64,000 nt of DNA from Pantoea endophytica (GCF_002858935.1 NZ_PJRT01000002.1:310001-374000), one strand, 5' to 3'. Positions 1 through 10,536 are shown, counted from the stretch's first letter. Program-made: numbers and translations. The notes: generated from the letters alone by a model not told the origin.

Positions 1-287
1 GTCGTCTGGCGATAGCACGCGCCCTGCTGCATGATGGCGATTTGTGGCTGCTGGATGAACCCACCGAAGGTTTGGATGCCAACACCGAGCAGCAAATTCT
101 GGCGTTATTGCAACACGTCACCCGCGGCAAGACGCTGATTATGGTGACGCATCGCTTAAGTGGTTTAGACGCCATGGACCGCATTTGCGTTATGGATCAG
201 GGACAAATTATCGAATCCGGTTCGCACGCCGAATTAATCTCAAAAGCAGGCCGCTACTGGCGTTTCCATCAGCGCTTTACGCTATAG
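1..287 (+). CDS. cydC: CydC, heterodimeric ABC transporter CydDC ATPase/permease subunit (3' fragment)
   Basis: Only the last ~94 codons are present; the gene begins before the window and the frame starts at base 3. The fragment is the end of an ABC nucleotide-binding domain: RLAIARALLHDG follows the signature motif, then Walker B with catalytic Glu (LWLLDEPTEGLD) and the switch His (VTHRLSGLD). CydDC exports glutathione and cysteine to the periplasm and is needed for cytochrome bd and c-type cytochrome assembly. Identity as CydC rather than another exporter ATPase rests partly on context: aat and infA follow directly, as in E. coli. The aat start is 33 bp beyond the stop, so co-transcription is possible. 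Confidence 0.9.
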   Translation, partial: RLAIARALLHDGDLWLLDEPTEGLDANTEQQILALLQHVTRGKTLIMVTHRLSGLDAMDRICVMDQGQIIESGSHAELISKAGRYWRFHQRFTL

Positions 288-320
288 TCTTAGCCAACAG
301 CCCTGAGTGTGATTGATGCA

Positions 321-1013
321 ATGAGACTGATACAGCTTTCACGAGATTCATTAAATTTCCCACCACCGGAAATGGCGCTGCGCGAGCCCAATGGATTATT
401 GGCGATGGGCGGCGATCTCTCCCCTGCCCGCCTGATGAATGCTTATCAGCGAGGCATTTTTCCGTGGTTTTCTCCTGGCGATCCGATTCTCTGGTGGTCG
501 CCGGATCCCCGCGCGGTCATGCTGCCAGAATCTTTCCATCTCAGCCGCAGTATGGCGCGCTTCCATAAGCGCTCACCGTATCGCGTCACCATGAATCATG
601 CGTTTCCGCAGGTGCTGGAAGGCTGCGCCAGCGGCCGTCAGGAAGGGACATGGATCACTTTCGAAGTGAAACGTGCGTGGTTGCGGTTGTACGAACTGGG
701 CCACGCACATTCGATTGAAGTCTGGTGCGAGCAGCAACTGGTCGGCGGGATGTATGGCCTGGCGCTGGGGCAAATTTTTTGCGGTGAATCGATGTTCAGC
801 CGTCAGGAAAATGCCTCGAAAACAGCGCTCTGGGTGTTCGCGCAACATTTTCTGGCGCATCAGGGCCGGCTGATTGATTGTCAGGTGCTGAATCCGCATA
901 CCGCTTCCCTCGGTGCGGTGGAAATTCCTCGCGTTGATTATCTGCAGTACGTGCAAACGCTGGCGTGGCAACCGGTTTCCGAGAGTTGCTGGCACACTCA
1001 AACCCTTTTTTGA
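321..1013 (+). CDS. aat: Leucyl/phenylalanyl-tRNA--protein transferase
   Basis: Cytoplasmic enzyme that moves Leu or Phe from aminoacyl-tRNA to proteins with N-terminal Arg or Lys, creating N-degrons that ClpS delivers to ClpAP. The 230-residue product matches family length and shows family hallmarks: [15 protein letters not shown] near the N-terminus, [25 protein letters not shown], and the C-terminal [15 protein letters not shown] block. I chose the ATG at 321 (MRLIQLSRD) because it aligns with the E. coli start; an in-frame ATG four codons upstream adds non-conserved residues. clpA and clpS, which act on its products, lie just beyond infA, so three parts of the Leu N-end rule pathway are clustered. 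Confidence 0.97.
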   Translation: MRLIQLSRDSLNFPPPEMALREPNGLLAMGGDLSPARLMNAYQRGIFPWFSPGDPILWWSPDPRAVMLPESFHLSRSMARFHKRSPYRVTMNHAFPQVLEGCASGRQEGTWITFEVKRAWLRLYELGHAHSIEVWCEQQLVGGMYGLALGQIFCGESMFSRQENASKTALWVFAQHFLAHQGRLIDCQVLNPHTASLGAVEIPRVDYLQYVQTLAWQPVSESCWHTQTLF

Positions 1014-1030
1014 CATCGGTCACCGATGTT

Positions 1031-1059
1031 TTGCACACAATTCCCGACAAAAGTGATAC
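1031..1059 (+). promoter_or_regulatory. Possible distal infA promoter (P1-like)
   Basis: TTGCAC and TGATAC lie 17 bp apart just after the aat stop. E. coli infA also has an upstream promoter in this position. This is a sequence match only, with a weak -10. The rest of the 346-bp aat-infA interval (1014-1359) holds no gene or tRNA that I can recognise. Confidence 0.35.
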
Positions 1060-1194
1060 AATAAGCGAGTTTGGTATGTCGTCCGCGCTTCGCTGTGGCG
1101 AGCCGGAATTGCCAGGTTGGGAATCACACACATTTCCCGAAGCTGTTTTGATTGTGCAACTGATGCCGATTGCTACAGATTCTTAGCCCGCTAA

Positions 1195-1578
<384 letters not shown>

Positions 1579-1617
1579 GTAGATATTTCTATCTCGCGCT
1601 GATGGCACAAACTTAGC

Positions 1618-1652
1618 GCAAAAAAAAGGCCGGATTCGCATCCGGCCTTTTT
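1618..1652. terminator. Bidirectional terminator between infA and clpA
   Basis: A-run, stem AGGCCGGAT / ATCCGGCCT with loop TCGC, then a T-run. The symmetric A and T tracts let it work for infA on the plus strand and clpA on the minus strand. Confidence 0.9.
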
Positions 1653-1668
1653 CATATCTGCAAAACGC

Positions 1669-3948
1669 TTAGTGTACTGTACCTTCGGTTTTACGTTTTT
1701 CCGCACTCAGGAAGTGATAAGTAAGCTGGTTTTTATCTTTATCCAGCGCTACTGATACCGATCCACCATCAACCAGCGAACCAAACAGCAGTTCATTCGC
1801 CAACGGTTTCTTCAGATTTTCCTGTACGGCACGTGCCATCGGACGCGCACCCATCGCTTTATCGTAGCCTTTATCAGCCAGCCAATCGCGCGCATCATCG
1901 CTAACTTCCAGCGATACGCCCTTCGCATCCAGCTGAGCCTGCAACTCGACGATAAACTTATCCACTACCTGATGAATCACTTCCTGAGACAGGTGACGGA
2001 ACCAGATAATGTTGTCGAGACGGTTACGAAACTCTGGGGTGAAGATCTTTTTGATCTCTTCCATTGCGTCTGTGCTGTTATCCTGATGAATCAGGCCAAT
2101 CGACTTACGTTCAGTCTCACGCACACCGGCGTTGGTGGTCATCACCAGCACCACATTACGGAAATCTGCTTTACGGCCGTTGTTATCGGTCAGCATACCG
2201 TTGTCCATTACCTGCAGCAGCAGATTGAAGACATCCGGGTGCGCTTTCTCGATCTCATCCAGCAGCACCACAGCGTGCGGATGTTTAATCACCGCATCAG
2301 TCAGCAAACCGCCCTGATCGAAGCCAACGTAGCCCGGAGGCGCACCAATCAAACGGCTGACGGTGTGACGTTCCATATACTCGGACATATCAAAACGCAG
2401 CAGCTCGATACCCAGCGCTTTTGCCAGCTGGACGGTAACCTCTGTTTTACCGACACCGGTTGGGCCCGCAAAAAGGAAGGAACCGACCGGTTTACGATCC
2501 TGGCCCAAACCTGCACGGCTCATTTTGATCGCTTCAGTCAGTGCTTCAATCGCATTATCCTGACCAAACACCAACATTTTCAGGCGATCGCCGAGATTTT
2601 TCAGCGTATCACGATCGGTTTGTGACACGCTCTGCTCAGGAATACGCGCAATACGTGCCACCACCGTTTCAATATCCGAAACGTTAACGGTTTTCTTACG
2701 CTTGCTGACGGGCACCAGACGCGCACGCGCACCGGCTTCGTCAATCACGTCAATCGCTTTATCCGGCAGATGACGATCGTTGATGTACTTCACCGCCAGC
2801 TCCACCGCCGCACGCACCGCTTTGGCGGTATAACGCACGTCATGGTGCGCTTCGTACTTCGGTTTCAAGCCGTTAAGAATTTGCACGGTCTCTTCCACAG
2901 AAGGCTCGGTGATATCGATCTTCTGGAAACGACGCGCCAGCGCACGATCCTTCTCAAAAATGTTGCTGAATTCCTGATAGGTCGTTGAACCCATCACGCG
3001 AATTTTGCCGCTGGAGAGCAACGGTTTAATCAGGTTCGCCGCATCCACCTGGCCACCCGATGCCGCACCGGCACCGATAATGGTATGAATTTCATCAATA
3101 AACAGGATGCTGTTACTGTCCTGCTCCAGCTGTTTCAGCAGCGCTTTGAAGCGTTTTTCAAAATCACCACGGTATTTGGTACCCGCCAGCAGCGAACCGA
3201 TGTCGAGTGAATAGATGGTGCACTCTTTCATCACTTCCGGTACGTCGCCCTGCACAATGCGCCAGGCAAGCCCTTCGGCAATCGCGGTTTTACCCACGCC
3301 CGATTCCCCCACCAGCAGCGGGTTATTCTTACGACGACGGCATAACACCTGAACAGTACGTTCCAGCTCTTTATCGCGGCCGATCAGCGGATCGATTCCG
3401 CCGACACGAGCAAGCTGATTAAGATTGGTGGTGAAGTTTTCCATACGATCCTCCCCGCCTGCTTGCTCTTCGTTAACCGGATTCTCCGCATTGTTCTGCG
3501 GCTGGCCGGGTTCGTCTTTACGCGTACCATGGGAGATGAAGTTCACCACATCGAGACGGCTCACTTCGTGTTTGCGCAGCAGATAAGCCGCTTGCGACTC
3601 CTGCTCGCTGAAAATCGCCACCAGCACGTTCGCGCCTGCGACTTCGCTGCGACCGGAGGACTGGACGTGGAATACCGCGCGCTGCAGCACACGCTGGAAG
3701 CTGAGCGTAGGTTGGGTATCGCGCTCCTCTTCACTGGCAGGCAGCACCGGCGTGGTTTGTTCGATGAAGGCTTCGAGTTCCTGACGCAGAGCCACGATAT
3801 CCACCGAACAGGCTTCCAGTGCCTCTCTGGCCGACGGGTTACTGAGCAATGCCAGCAACAGATGCTCGACGGTCATAAACTCATGACGGTGCTCGCGCGC
3901 TCTGGCGAAAGCCATATTTAAACTGAGTTCCAGTTCTTGATTGAGCAT
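1669..3948 (-). CDS. clpA: ATP-dependent Clp protease ATP-binding subunit ClpA
   Basis: AAA+ unfoldase that feeds substrates, including N-degron proteins, into the ClpP peptidase chamber. It is 759 residues, the family length. Visible order: N-terminal Clp repeat domain (about 1-140, with [11 protein letters not shown]) that docks ClpS; an acidic/Gln-rich linker; AAA-1 with Walker A GESGVGKT and Walker [13 protein letters not shown]-2 with Walker A GPTGVGKT and Walker [12 protein letters not shown]; sensor region GARPMAR near the end. The IGL-type loop that contacts ClpP is visible as SIGLIHQDN. clpS lies 55 bp upstream on the same strand, so they probably form one transcription unit. Confidence 0.98.
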   Translation of the reverse strand: MLNQELELSLNMAFARAREHRHEFMTVEHLLLALLSNPSAREALEACSVDIVALRQELEAFIEQTTPVLPASEEERDTQPTLSFQRVLQRAVFHVQSSGRSEVAGANVLVAIFSEQESQAAYLLRKHEVSRLDVVNFISHGTRKDEPGQPQNNAENPVNEEQAGGEDRMENFTTNLNQLARVGGIDPLIGRDKELERTVQVLCRRRKNNPLLVGESGVGKTAIAEGLAWRIVQGDVPEVMKECTIYSLDIGSLLAGTKYRGDFEKRFKALLKQLEQDSNSILFIDEIHTIIGAGAASGGQVDAANLIKPLLSSGKIRVMGSTTYQEFSNIFEKDRALARRFQKIDITEPSVEETVQILNGLKPKYEAHHDVRYTAKAVRAAVELAVKYINDRHLPDKAIDVIDEAGARARLVPVSKRKKTVNVSDIETVVARIARIPEQSVSQTDRDTLKNLGDRLKMLVFGQDNAIEALTEAIKMSRAGLGQDRKPVGSFLFAGPTGVGKTEVTVQLAKALGIELLRFDMSEYMERHTVSRLIGAPPGYVGFDQGGLLTDAVIKHPHAVVLLDEIEKAHPDVFNLLLQVMDNGMLTDNNGRKADFRNVVLVMTTNAGVRETERKSIGLIHQDNSTDAMEEIKKIFTPEFRNRLDNIIWFRHLSQEVIHQVVDKFIVELQAQLDAKGVSLEVSDDARDWLADKGYDKAMGARPMARAVQENLKKPLANELLFGSLVDGGSVSVALDKDKNQLTYHFLSAEKRKTEGTVH

Positions 3949-4003
3949 TTGGCACCTCCCCCAATTATCGCTCTGACAACCTATCTCCTATATGGAGATG
4001 GCT

Positions 4004-4324
4004 TCAGGCTTTTTCTAGCGTACACAGCAACGGATGTTCATTATCTCGTGCGTAATTGTTCACCTGGGCTACTTTGGTCTCCGCCACTTCTGCAGTGAAT
4101 ACACCACAGATTGCTTTTCCATGGTAGTGAACTTTCAACATCAGCTGCGTTGCACGTTCAATATCATAAGAAAAGAACTTTTGCAGAACGTCAATAACAA
4201 ATTCCATAGGTGTATAATCGTCATTATTCAGAATGACTTTATACATTGAAGGCGGCTTTAACCCTTCGCGTACTTTATCTTCGGCTAGATGTTCAAAATT
4301 AAGCCAGTCGTTTGTGTTTGCCAT
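4004..4324 (-). CDS. clpS: ClpS, ClpAP adaptor (N-recognin)
   Basis: Adaptor that recognises Leu, Phe, Trp and Tyr N-termini and hands the substrate to ClpA. It has 106 residues, the same as E. coli. The N-terminal tail ([10 protein letters not shown]) precedes the conserved core [20 protein letters not shown], which carries the Asn-Asp-Asp of the binding pocket, and [25 protein letters not shown] with the pocket Met and His. An open frame extends 25 codons upstream, but the conserved start is the ATG at 4324. It is transcribed with clpA and diverges from cspD. Confidence 0.97.
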   Translation of the reverse strand: MANTNDWLNFEHLAEDKVREGLKPPSMYKVILNNDDYTPMEFVIDVLQKFFSYDIERATQLMLKVHYHGKAICGVFTAEVAETKVAQVNNYARDNEHPLLCTLEKA

Positions 4325-4523
4325 AATGTTCCGTCGAAATTCTGCGTTACGGTTGTGCACATCTCTGCGCCCATTCCTAAAGTTTAACATGCCTGTCAAG
4401 CCGGTTTTCAGTTGATAAAAACTGGCCCTAAAAGCACATGCGCGACCTGTATCACAAAATTTGCAATAGCGTTAACTGCCTCAAATTTTGATGAATTTAT
4501 CCCCGTCCGCCAGGGCCGTTTGC

Positions 4524-4551
4524 TTGACGGTAAGGTCCGTTTCTCTACATT
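4524..4551 (+). promoter_or_regulatory. Candidate cspD promoter in the clpS-cspD divergent region
   Basis: TTGACG (4524-4529), a 16-bp spacer and TACATT (4546-4551). A start near 4558 would leave a leader of about 90 nt before cspD. The whole divergent interval 4325-4647 (323 bp) contains no gene and must also hold the clpS promoter on the other strand, which I could not place. Confidence 0.4.
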
Positions 4552-4647
4552 CTACTAACACAAGCTGATTGAGTTTTAAACAAACTCGACTCACAGCTTC
4601 GATGACCTCACCTACTTATCAAAATGTCTTGCGAGGGAAGTAAAAGC

Positions 4648-4875
4648 ATGGAGACGGGTACAGTAAAATGGTTCAATAACGCCAAAGGCTTCGGGTTTAT
4701 CTGTCCGATTAGCGGCGGCGACGATATCTTCGCACACTACTCCACGATTCAGATGGAGGGATACAGAACGCTGAAAGCTGGCCAGCAGGTTCAGTTTGAT
4801 GTCCATGAAGGACCAAAAGGCAATCATGCCAGCCTGATCGTGCCCTGTGAAGCCACGCAAGCCGCGGTCGCTTAA
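4648..4875 (+). CDS. cspD: Cold shock-like protein CspD
   Basis: A 75-residue single-stranded nucleic-acid-binding OB-fold protein. It is the stationary-phase and nutrient-stress member of the Csp family, which inhibits replication initiation in E. coli. KGFGFI (RNP-1) and DIFAHYST (RNP-2) are present. The longer length compared with CspA (about 70) and the Ala-rich end ATQAAVA are CspD features, as is the position beside clpS. The ATG at 4648 was chosen over one at 4624 because METGTVKWFNN aligns with family starts. Confidence 0.96.
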   Translation: METGTVKWFNNAKGFGFICPISGGDDIFAHYSTIQMEGYRTLKAGQQVQFDVHEGPKGNHASLIVPCEATQAAVA

Positions 4876-4910
4876 CGCGCATGCTGTTTCACGTATTCTG
4901 ACCACTCCCG

Positions 4911-4948
4911 AAAAAAAATGCCAGCCGCAGACGCTGGCATTTTTATTT
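4911..4948. terminator. Bidirectional terminator between cspD and ybjD
   Basis: Poly-A, stem ATGCCAGC / GCTGGCAT around a CGCAGAC loop, poly-T. It serves cspD (+) and ybjD (-). Confidence 0.9.
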
Positions 4949-4967
4949 GGCGCATCTCACCCTTTCC

Positions 4968-6608
4968 TCAATCCGCCCGGCCGCGAGCCAACCACATCAC
5001 GCGCGCAAACAGCTGATCCAGCAACGGCGGAACCGCCTGCGGCCCGCGTTCAGCCGCAGCCATCGCGACGGCAATCGCCAGCTCAGGTTTCGAGCTGTGC
5101 TGAATGGCTTTACTAATAATACGCCGCGTGTTCATCGGCGCGTTTAACGGCAGGTGCGCCGTCTGGTAATAAACATCGCTGAAACCCTGCTTAAAGAGAA
5201 AATGTTCAATATCCGGTGCCGGAAACTGCGTGAGATGATCGCTTTCCCGTGCCGCCGACGGCAGCTGGCTGCGGGCAGTAGCCGCATATTTGCTGCCCGC
5301 CTGGTCGCCGTCGGTCAGCACATGCCAGGCGATGCCCATGCGTTGGGCGAACTTCAGCAGCGGTTTTAAACCCGATTGCGCAAACTCAATGACTTTCACC
5401 CCTTCCGCCGCGAAGTGATAGCCACGCTGCCGCGCCAGTTCATTGATAATCCACACTTCGGTCTCGCCTTCCACCAGCAGCCAGCAGCGGGCAAACAGCG
5501 CCGACGGACGATTCACGCGGATGTGGAAACCGATACGGCGACTCTCTTCAGCACTTAAACCTTCAGGCCCAATGCGCCATGCCGCCACCCGCGTGGATTC
5601 ACGCACCAGCCGACACATATTTTCCAGTGGCACCTGCGATAGCAGTTCACCCGAGTTGGTGGTGGCGATTTTCTGTAGCGGCATCAGTTCCAGTAAATTC
5701 CACGCCACCGACAGCATAATGGGATGCAGCCGCGTCTCCGGATCTTCCACCAGCAGCAGCGGATGCGCACCCGCCGGCAGCGGCTCGTTGCCGTGCGCCT
5801 GAATCAACAGCGAGAACATGCGCAGCAGAATCACCTGACGACTGCGTGATTCGGTGCCGGCAATCAGGTGATTAAGTTTATCCAGCGATCGCCAGCCTTC
5901 GCTGCCATCGCGAACTTCCGGTGCCACGCGCGGCGCGCTGCTGCCTGACTGCTGCACCAGAAAATAGTGTTCCAGCAGCTGCTGCATAGTATGCAATCCC
6001 TGACGCAGCAGATTGTCACTCAGCGTTTGCGGACGCACCACCAAATCGCGCGTCAGCTTTTCCACTTCCTGCGCCAATGCCGTCAGCGTCGTCGCGCGGC
6101 GCTCCGCATCGCTGTGAGCATGGCGGTTACGGCGACCAAAACGCGCATCGCGTAAACGCAATACCGGATAATAAGCGCGCAGATGTGCCAACGCTGCGTC
6201 AGTGCCTGCCGCTGGCAACACATCGTTATGCTGATCGATGAAACGCCAGCTGGTTTTTACACCCTGATCCTGACGTTTAGCACGCGTGCTGAAACGGATA
6301 TAGCGTCCATGCTCATCGTGCTGCCAGAAGGGCTGAAACAACGCACTCTCATCATCGCTCTGGGCACGAAAACGAAATACCAGCTGCAACTGGCGCATGC
6401 GGGCATCAATGTCGCCGGGCGGGAAGTGAAAGTCGTGTTCGCTAAACTGATAAGGCTCGGCGGCGGGCGTCAGCAACAGCGTCAATGCATCGAGCAGGCT
6501 CGATTTACCCCAGGCATTTTCCCCAATCAACACATTGGTGTTGGTCAACGGCAATGACAGCCGATTAATACCGCGAAAACCGTGAATATCGATATGTTCC
6601 AGAATCAT
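4968..6608 (-). CDS. ybjD: OLD-family ATP-dependent endonuclease YbjD
   Basis: About 546 residues, close to E. coli YbjD (552). The N-terminal ABC/SMC-like ATPase starts with MILEHIDIHGFRGINRL and carries Walker A GENAWGKSS. The ABC half resumes with LLLVEDPETRLHP (Walker B region). The C-terminal Toprim domain shows LLVEGETEVWIINELA (catalytic Glu) and VLTDGDQAGSKYA (DxD-type). OLD family proteins couple ATPase to metal-dependent nicking. Some class 2 members pair with UvrD-like helicases (Gabija), but this is the stand-alone class with no helicase partner beside it. The start was set at the ATG matching E. coli (6608). The cellular role is not established. Confidence 0.93.
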   Translation of the reverse strand: MILEHIDIHGFRGINRLSLPLTNTNVLIGENAWGKSSLLDALTLLLTPAAEPYQFSEHDFHFPPGDIDARMRQLQLVFRFRAQSDDESALFQPFWQHDEHGRYIRFSTRAKRQDQGVKTSWRFIDQHNDVLPAAGTDAALAHLRAYYPVLRLRDARFGRRNRHAHSDAERRATTLTALAQEVEKLTRDLVVRPQTLSDNLLRQGLHTMQQLLEHYFLVQQSGSSAPRVAPEVRDGSEGWRSLDKLNHLIAGTESRSRQVILLRMFSLLIQAHGNEPLPAGAHPLLLVEDPETRLHPIMLSVAWNLLELMPLQKIATTNSGELLSQVPLENMCRLVRESTRVAAWRIGPEGLSAEESRRIGFHIRVNRPSALFARCWLLVEGETEVWIINELARQRGYHFAAEGVKVIEFAQSGLKPLLKFAQRMGIAWHVLTDGDQAGSKYAATARSQLPSAARESDHLTQFPAPDIEHFLFKQGFSDVYYQTAHLPLNAPMNTRRIISKAIQHSSKPELAIAVAMAAAERGPQAVPPLLDQLFARVMWLARGRAD

Positions 6609-6684
6609 CATACATTCCATCTGCTACTTTGCCTGAGCATGGTCCGCCACGCTGCGTTGGTCAAGTCAGCGCCAGGGGAAAAGG

Positions 6685-6713
6685 TTTACACTTCAACCGT
6701 TTTTCGCTAGCGT
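6685..6713 (+). promoter_or_regulatory. Candidate lysO promoter
   Basis: TTTACA, a 17-bp spacer, then TAGCGT, about 35 bp before the lysO start in the ybjD-lysO divergent interval. The -10 is poor, so this is tentative. I did not find a convincing ARG box here. Confidence 0.35.
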
Positions 6714-6745
6714 GGCAGCCCGCAAATCATGGATAGAAACCTCAC

Positions 6746-7642
6746 ATGTACGGATTGATTATCATCCTTTTGCCGCTGATTTTCGGCTATCTGCTGCCGC
6801 TGCGCCACACCACGCTTTTACAGGCGGTTGCCCGCACGCTGAGCGCGCTGGTCTACATCATTCTGTTCTTTATGGGCACCAGCCTGGCATTCCTCGATAA
6901 CCTGAGCAGCAATTTGCTGGCCATTTTCCACATCGCGCTGGTGAGCATGCTGAGCATTCTTGCCTGCTCGCTGCTGGCGCTGTGGCTGCTGGAGCGACGC
7001 TGGCCGTGGCGTCATCAGCACAAGCCACAAGCGCTGCCGTCGCGTCTGCACATGGCGCTGGAGTCGCTCAAGCTGTGCGGTTCGGTGCTGGCGGGCTTTC
7101 TGCTCGGTTTGAGTCAATGGGCGCCGCTGCGTCACGCCTCGACCATCAGTGAATACGCCTTGATGCTGATGCTATTGCTGGTCGGTATTCAGCTGCGCAG
7201 CAGCGGCATGACGCTACGTCAAATCACCATCAACCGGCGCGGCATGCTGGTGGCGCTGGTATCGCTGTGCAGCGCGCTGGTGGGCGGCGTAATGGCCGCG
7301 CTGCTGCTGGATCTGCCGATCAAAACCGGCCTGGCGTTAGCCAGCGGTTTCGGCTGGTATTCGCTCTCCGGCATTCTGATGAGCGAATCGTTCGGCCCGG
7401 TGATAGGCAGCGCCGCCTTCTTCAACGACCTGCTGCGTGAGCTGATCACCATTATGCTGATCCCGCTGCTGATCACCCGTCAACGCAGCATGACGCTGGG
7501 CTTGAGCGGCGCAACCTCGATGGATTTCACGCTGCCAATCCTGCAACGCACCGGCGGCATGGAGATCGTGCCCGCTGCGATTGTGCACGGTTTTATTATG
7601 AGTTTGCTGGCGCCAATCCTTATCGCCCTGTTCTCGGCATAA
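6746..7642 (+). CDS. lysO: L-lysine exporter LysO (YbjE)
   Basis: Inner-membrane protein of the LysO/DUF340 family that exports lysine and confers resistance to the lysine analogue thialysine. Its 298 residues compare with 299 in E. coli. It is built of about eight hydrophobic segments in two halves. Family blocks are readable: ALESLKLCGSVLAGF, SGFGWYSLSGILMSESFGPV, GSAAFFNDLLREL, SMDFTLPILQRTGG. It is divergent from ybjD and followed by poxB with its own leader. Confidence 0.95.
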   Translation: MYGLIIILLPLIFGYLLPLRHTTLLQAVARTLSALVYIILFFMGTSLAFLDNLSSNLLAIFHIALVSMLSILACSLLALWLLERRWPWRHQHKPQALPSRLHMALESLKLCGSVLAGFLLGLSQWAPLRHASTISEYALMLMLLLVGIQLRSSGMTLRQITINRRGMLVALVSLCSALVGGVMAALLLDLPIKTGLALASGFGWYSLSGILMSESFGPVIGSAAFFNDLLRELITIMLIPLLITRQRSMTLGLSGATSMDFTLPILQRTGGMEIVPAAIVHGFIMSLLAPILIALFSA

Positions 7643-7745
7643 CGCATTTTTTCACGCCTGCACGCCGGCTTCATCGTCTACGCTTTCTGACTGACACGTT
7701 TTCGCCATCGGCATGGATGGCTCAACACCAGAAAGGAGCATAACG

Positions 7746-9467
7746 ATGAAGCAAACTGTGGCGGCAATGCTGGCAAAAACTTTGGAAAACGCCGGCGTGA
7801 AACGCATTTGGGGCGTCACCGGTGACTCTCTCAACGGGCTGAGCGACAGCCTGAATCGCATGGGTACCATCGAATGGATGCCGACGCGCCATGAAGAAGT
7901 GGCAGCCTTCGCGGCCGGCGCTGAAGCACAAATCAGCGGTGAATTGGCGGTATGCGCCGGTTCCTGTGGACCGGGCAACCTGCATCTCATCAACGGCTTG
8001 TTTGATTGCCACCGCAATCACGTTCCGGTTTTGGCCATCGCCGCCCACATTCCTTCCAGCGAAATTGGTAGCGGCTATTTTCAGGAAACCCACCCACAAG
8101 AATTATTCCGCGAATGCAGCCACTATTGCGAGCTGGTTTCCAATCCGGAGCAGCTGCCGCAGGTGCTGGGCATTGCGATGCGTAAAGCGATTCTCAATCG
8201 TGGCGTATCAGTGATTGTGATCCCCGGCGACGTGGCATTGCAGCCGGCCCCGGAAAGCGCACGCAGCGAATGGTATCCGCCGCAGTTGCCGCACGTGGTG
8301 CCAACCGCCAGCGAAGTGGCCGCCTTAGCTGAAACGTTGAATGCAGCGAAAAATATCACCCTGCTGTGCGGCAGCGGTTGCGCTGGCGCGCATGACGAAG
8401 TGGTGAAGCTGGCAGAAACGCTAAAAGCGCCGATTGTGCACGCGATGCGCGGTAAAGAGCACATCGAATATGATAACCCTTACGATGTCGGCATGACCGG
8501 ATTGATTGGCTTCTCCTCTGGTTTCCACGCCATGATGAATGCCGATACCTTAGTGCTGCTGGGGACGCAATTCCCCTACCGCGCCTTCTATCCGGCCGAT
8601 GCCAAAATCATTCAGATCGACATCAATCCGGGCAGCCTTGGCTCACACAGCCATGTGGATATGGCGCTGGTGGGTGACATCAAAACCACCTTGCATGCGC
8701 TGCAGCCGCAGCTCACCAGCAAAACCGATCGTCAGCATTTGGACAAAGCGCTGGAGCATTATGTCGATGCGCGCAAAGGGCTGGACGAACTGGCCACCGC
8801 TAACGATAAGCTGGCGATTCACCCGCAATATCTGGCCCAGCAAATCAGCGAATACGCCGATGACGACGCCATCTTTACCTGCGACGTCGGCACGCCAACC
8901 GTGTGGGCAGCGCGCTATCTGAAGATGAACGGCAAACGTCGTTTGATCGGCTCGTTCAATCACGGTTCGATGGCCAACGCCATGCCGCAGGCGTTGGGCG
9001 CGCAGTCGCTGGACAAGCAGCGTCAGGTGGTGGCGCTGTGTGGCGACGGCGGTTTTAGCATGTTGATGGGCGATTTCATTTCGGTGGCGCAGCTCAAGCT
9101 GCCGGTGAAACTGGTGATCTTCAATAACAGCGTGCTGGGCTTTGTGGCGATGGAGATGAAAGCCGGTGGCTATCTGACCGACGGCACCGACCTCGAAAAC
9201 CCGGATTTCGCCGCCATCGCCGCCGCCTGCGGCATCAAAGGCATTCGCGTCGAGAAAGCCTCCGATCTTAACGGCGCGCTGCAGGAAGCCTTTGCGCACG
9301 ATGGCCCGGTGTTGCTTGACGTGATTACCGCCAAAGAAGAGTTGTCGATGCCGCCGCAGATTAAAGCCGAGCAGGCCAAAGGTTTCAGCCTCTACATGAT
9401 GCGTGCCATTCTGAATGGACGCGGTGATGAGATCGTGGAGCTGGCGAAAACCAACTGGCTGAGGTAA
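7746..9467 (+). CDS. poxB: Pyruvate dehydrogenase (quinone), pyruvate oxidase PoxB
   Basis: Peripheral membrane flavoenzyme that oxidises pyruvate to acetate and CO2 with transfer of electrons to ubiquinone. It needs ThDP, Mg2+ and FAD, and in E. coli it is RpoS-dependent. 573 residues (E. coli 572). It has the ThDP family N-terminal domain with active-site Glu in [31 protein letters not shown], a central FAD domain, and a C-terminal [12 protein letters not shown]...FNN Mg-ThDP motif. The lipid-activated C-terminal helix is present ([20 protein letters not shown]). The ATG at 7746 follows AAAGGAG. Confidence 0.97.
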   Translation: MKQTVAAMLAKTLENAGVKRIWGVTGDSLNGLSDSLNRMGTIEWMPTRHEEVAAFAAGAEAQISGELAVCAGSCGPGNLHLINGLFDCHRNHVPVLAIAAHIPSSEIGSGYFQETHPQELFRECSHYCELVSNPEQLPQVLGIAMRKAILNRGVSVIVIPGDVALQPAPESARSEWYPPQLPHVVPTASEVAALAETLNAAKNITLLCGSGCAGAHDEVVKLAETLKAPIVHAMRGKEHIEYDNPYDVGMTGLIGFSSGFHAMMNADTLVLLGTQFPYRAFYPADAKIIQIDINPGSLGSHSHVDMALVGDIKTTLHALQPQLTSKTDRQHLDKALEHYVDARKGLDELATANDKLAIHPQYLAQQISEYADDDAIFTCDVGTPTVWAARYLKMNGKRRLIGSFNHGSMANAMPQALGAQSLDKQRQVVALCGDGGFSMLMGDFISVAQLKLPVKLVIFNNSVLGFVAMEMKAGGYLTDGTDLENPDFAAIAAACGIKGIRVEKASDLNGALQEAFAHDGPVLLDVITAKEELSMPPQIKAEQAKGFSLYMMRAILNGRGDEIVELAKTNWLR

Positions 9468-9495
9468 AACAATTCAGGCCAGACATGACGATAAC

Positions 9496-9518
9496 GCGGG
9501 CACTTCGCCCGCTTTTTT
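9496..9518 (+). terminator. poxB terminator
   Basis: GCGGGC / GCCCGC stem with ACTTC loop and six T residues. It ends only ~16 bp before the ltaE start codon, so ltaE expression would depend on readthrough or on a promoter upstream of the hairpin. Confidence 0.85.
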
Positions 9519-9534
9519 ATTTCAGGAGAGCGAC

Positions 9535-10536
9535 GTGATCGATCTACGCAGTGATACCGTAACCCGCCCAAGTGCTGCCATGCTCGATGCCATGATGGCA
9601 GCCGAAACCGGCGATGATGTCTACCGCGATGACCCCACCGTATACGCACTGGAAGTCGAAGCCGCACGCTTGAGCGGCAAAGCCGCCGCCCTGTTCTTCC
9701 CCACCGGCACGCAAGCTAATCTGGTTGCGCTGCTGTGTCACTGCCAGCGCGGCGATGAATATATCGTGGGTCAGCAGGCGCACAACTACAAATATGAAGC
9801 CGGCGGCGCAGCGGTGCTTGGCAGCATTCAGCCACAGCCAATTCTGCATGCGGAAGATGGTTCCCTGCCGCTGGCGGAGGTGGCCGCCGCCATCAAACCC
9901 GACGATTTCCACTTCGCCCGCACCCGTCTTCTGAGCCTGGAAAACACCCATCACGGTAAAGTGCTGCCGCTCAGCTATCTGGAGCAAGCGTGGACTCTCA
10001 CCCGCGAGCATAAGCTGGCGCTGCACATTGATGGCGCACGTATTTTTAACGCCGTGGTGGCACAGAATGTGGAGCTGGAAGCGATTGCGCGTTACTGCGA
10101 CACCTTAACCATCTGCCTGTCAAAAGGCCTCGGCACGCCAATTGGTTCGCTGCTGTGTGGCGATGAGGCCTACATTGAGCAAGCGCGTCGCTGGCGCAAA
10201 ATGACCGGCGGCGGCATGCGCCAGTCGGGCATTCTGGCCGCGGCGGGGTTGTATGCGTTGAAGCACAATATCGCGCGTCTCAAAGAGGATCATGATAATG
10301 CGGCATGGTTAGGCGAGCAGCTCAGCGCCATCGGTGTTGAAGTGCTCAATCAGCACACCAACATGCTGTTTGTGAAGGTGCCAACAGAGAAAGTTGACGC
10401 GCTGAAAAGCTGGATGCAGTCGGGCGATGTGCTAATCAGCGTTGGGCCCGTAACGCGTATTGTCACGCATCTGGATGTCAGCCGTCAGGATCTGCAACGG
10501 CTGGTGGCGCACTGGCAGGCATTCCTGCAGCAGTAA
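9535..10536 (+). CDS. ltaE: Low-specificity L-threonine aldolase
   Basis: PLP enzyme of fold type I that cleaves threonine or allo-threonine to glycine and acetaldehyde. Exactly 333 residues, as in E. coli. MIDLRSDTVTRP is the family N-terminus, the PLP-stacking region is PTGTQANLVAL, the Asp that contacts the pyridine nitrogen lies in LHIDGARIFNA, and the Schiff-base Lys lies in CLSKGLGTPIGS. The start is GTG with AGGAG seven bases upstream. It follows poxB in the same orientation but behind a terminator, and is convergent with amiD. Confidence 0.97.
   Translation: MIDLRSDTVTRPSAAMLDAMMAAETGDDVYRDDPTVYALEVEAARLSGKAAALFFPTGTQANLVALLCHCQRGDEYIVGQQAHNYKYEAGGAAVLGSIQPQPILHAEDGSLPLAEVAAAIKPDDFHFARTRLLSLENTHHGKVLPLSYLEQAWTLTREHKLALHIDGARIFNAVVAQNVELEAIARYCDTLTICLSKGLGTPIGSLLCGDEAYIEQARRWRKMTGGGMRQSGILAAAGLYALKHNIARLKEDHDNAAWLGEQLSAIGVEVLNQHTNMLFVKVPTEKVDALKSWMQSGDVLISVGPVTRIVTHLDVSRQDLQRLVAHWQAFLQQ

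Noticed and set aside
1972-2625. 217-codon open frame on the plus strand
   Set aside because: Lies wholly antisense within clpA, with no ribosome-binding site and no recognisable domain.
4968-6608. ybjD as half of a Gabija-like defence pair
   Set aside because: The neighbour genes are cspD and lysO; no UvrD-like helicase is present, and the gene is the housekeeping stand-alone form found in E. coli.
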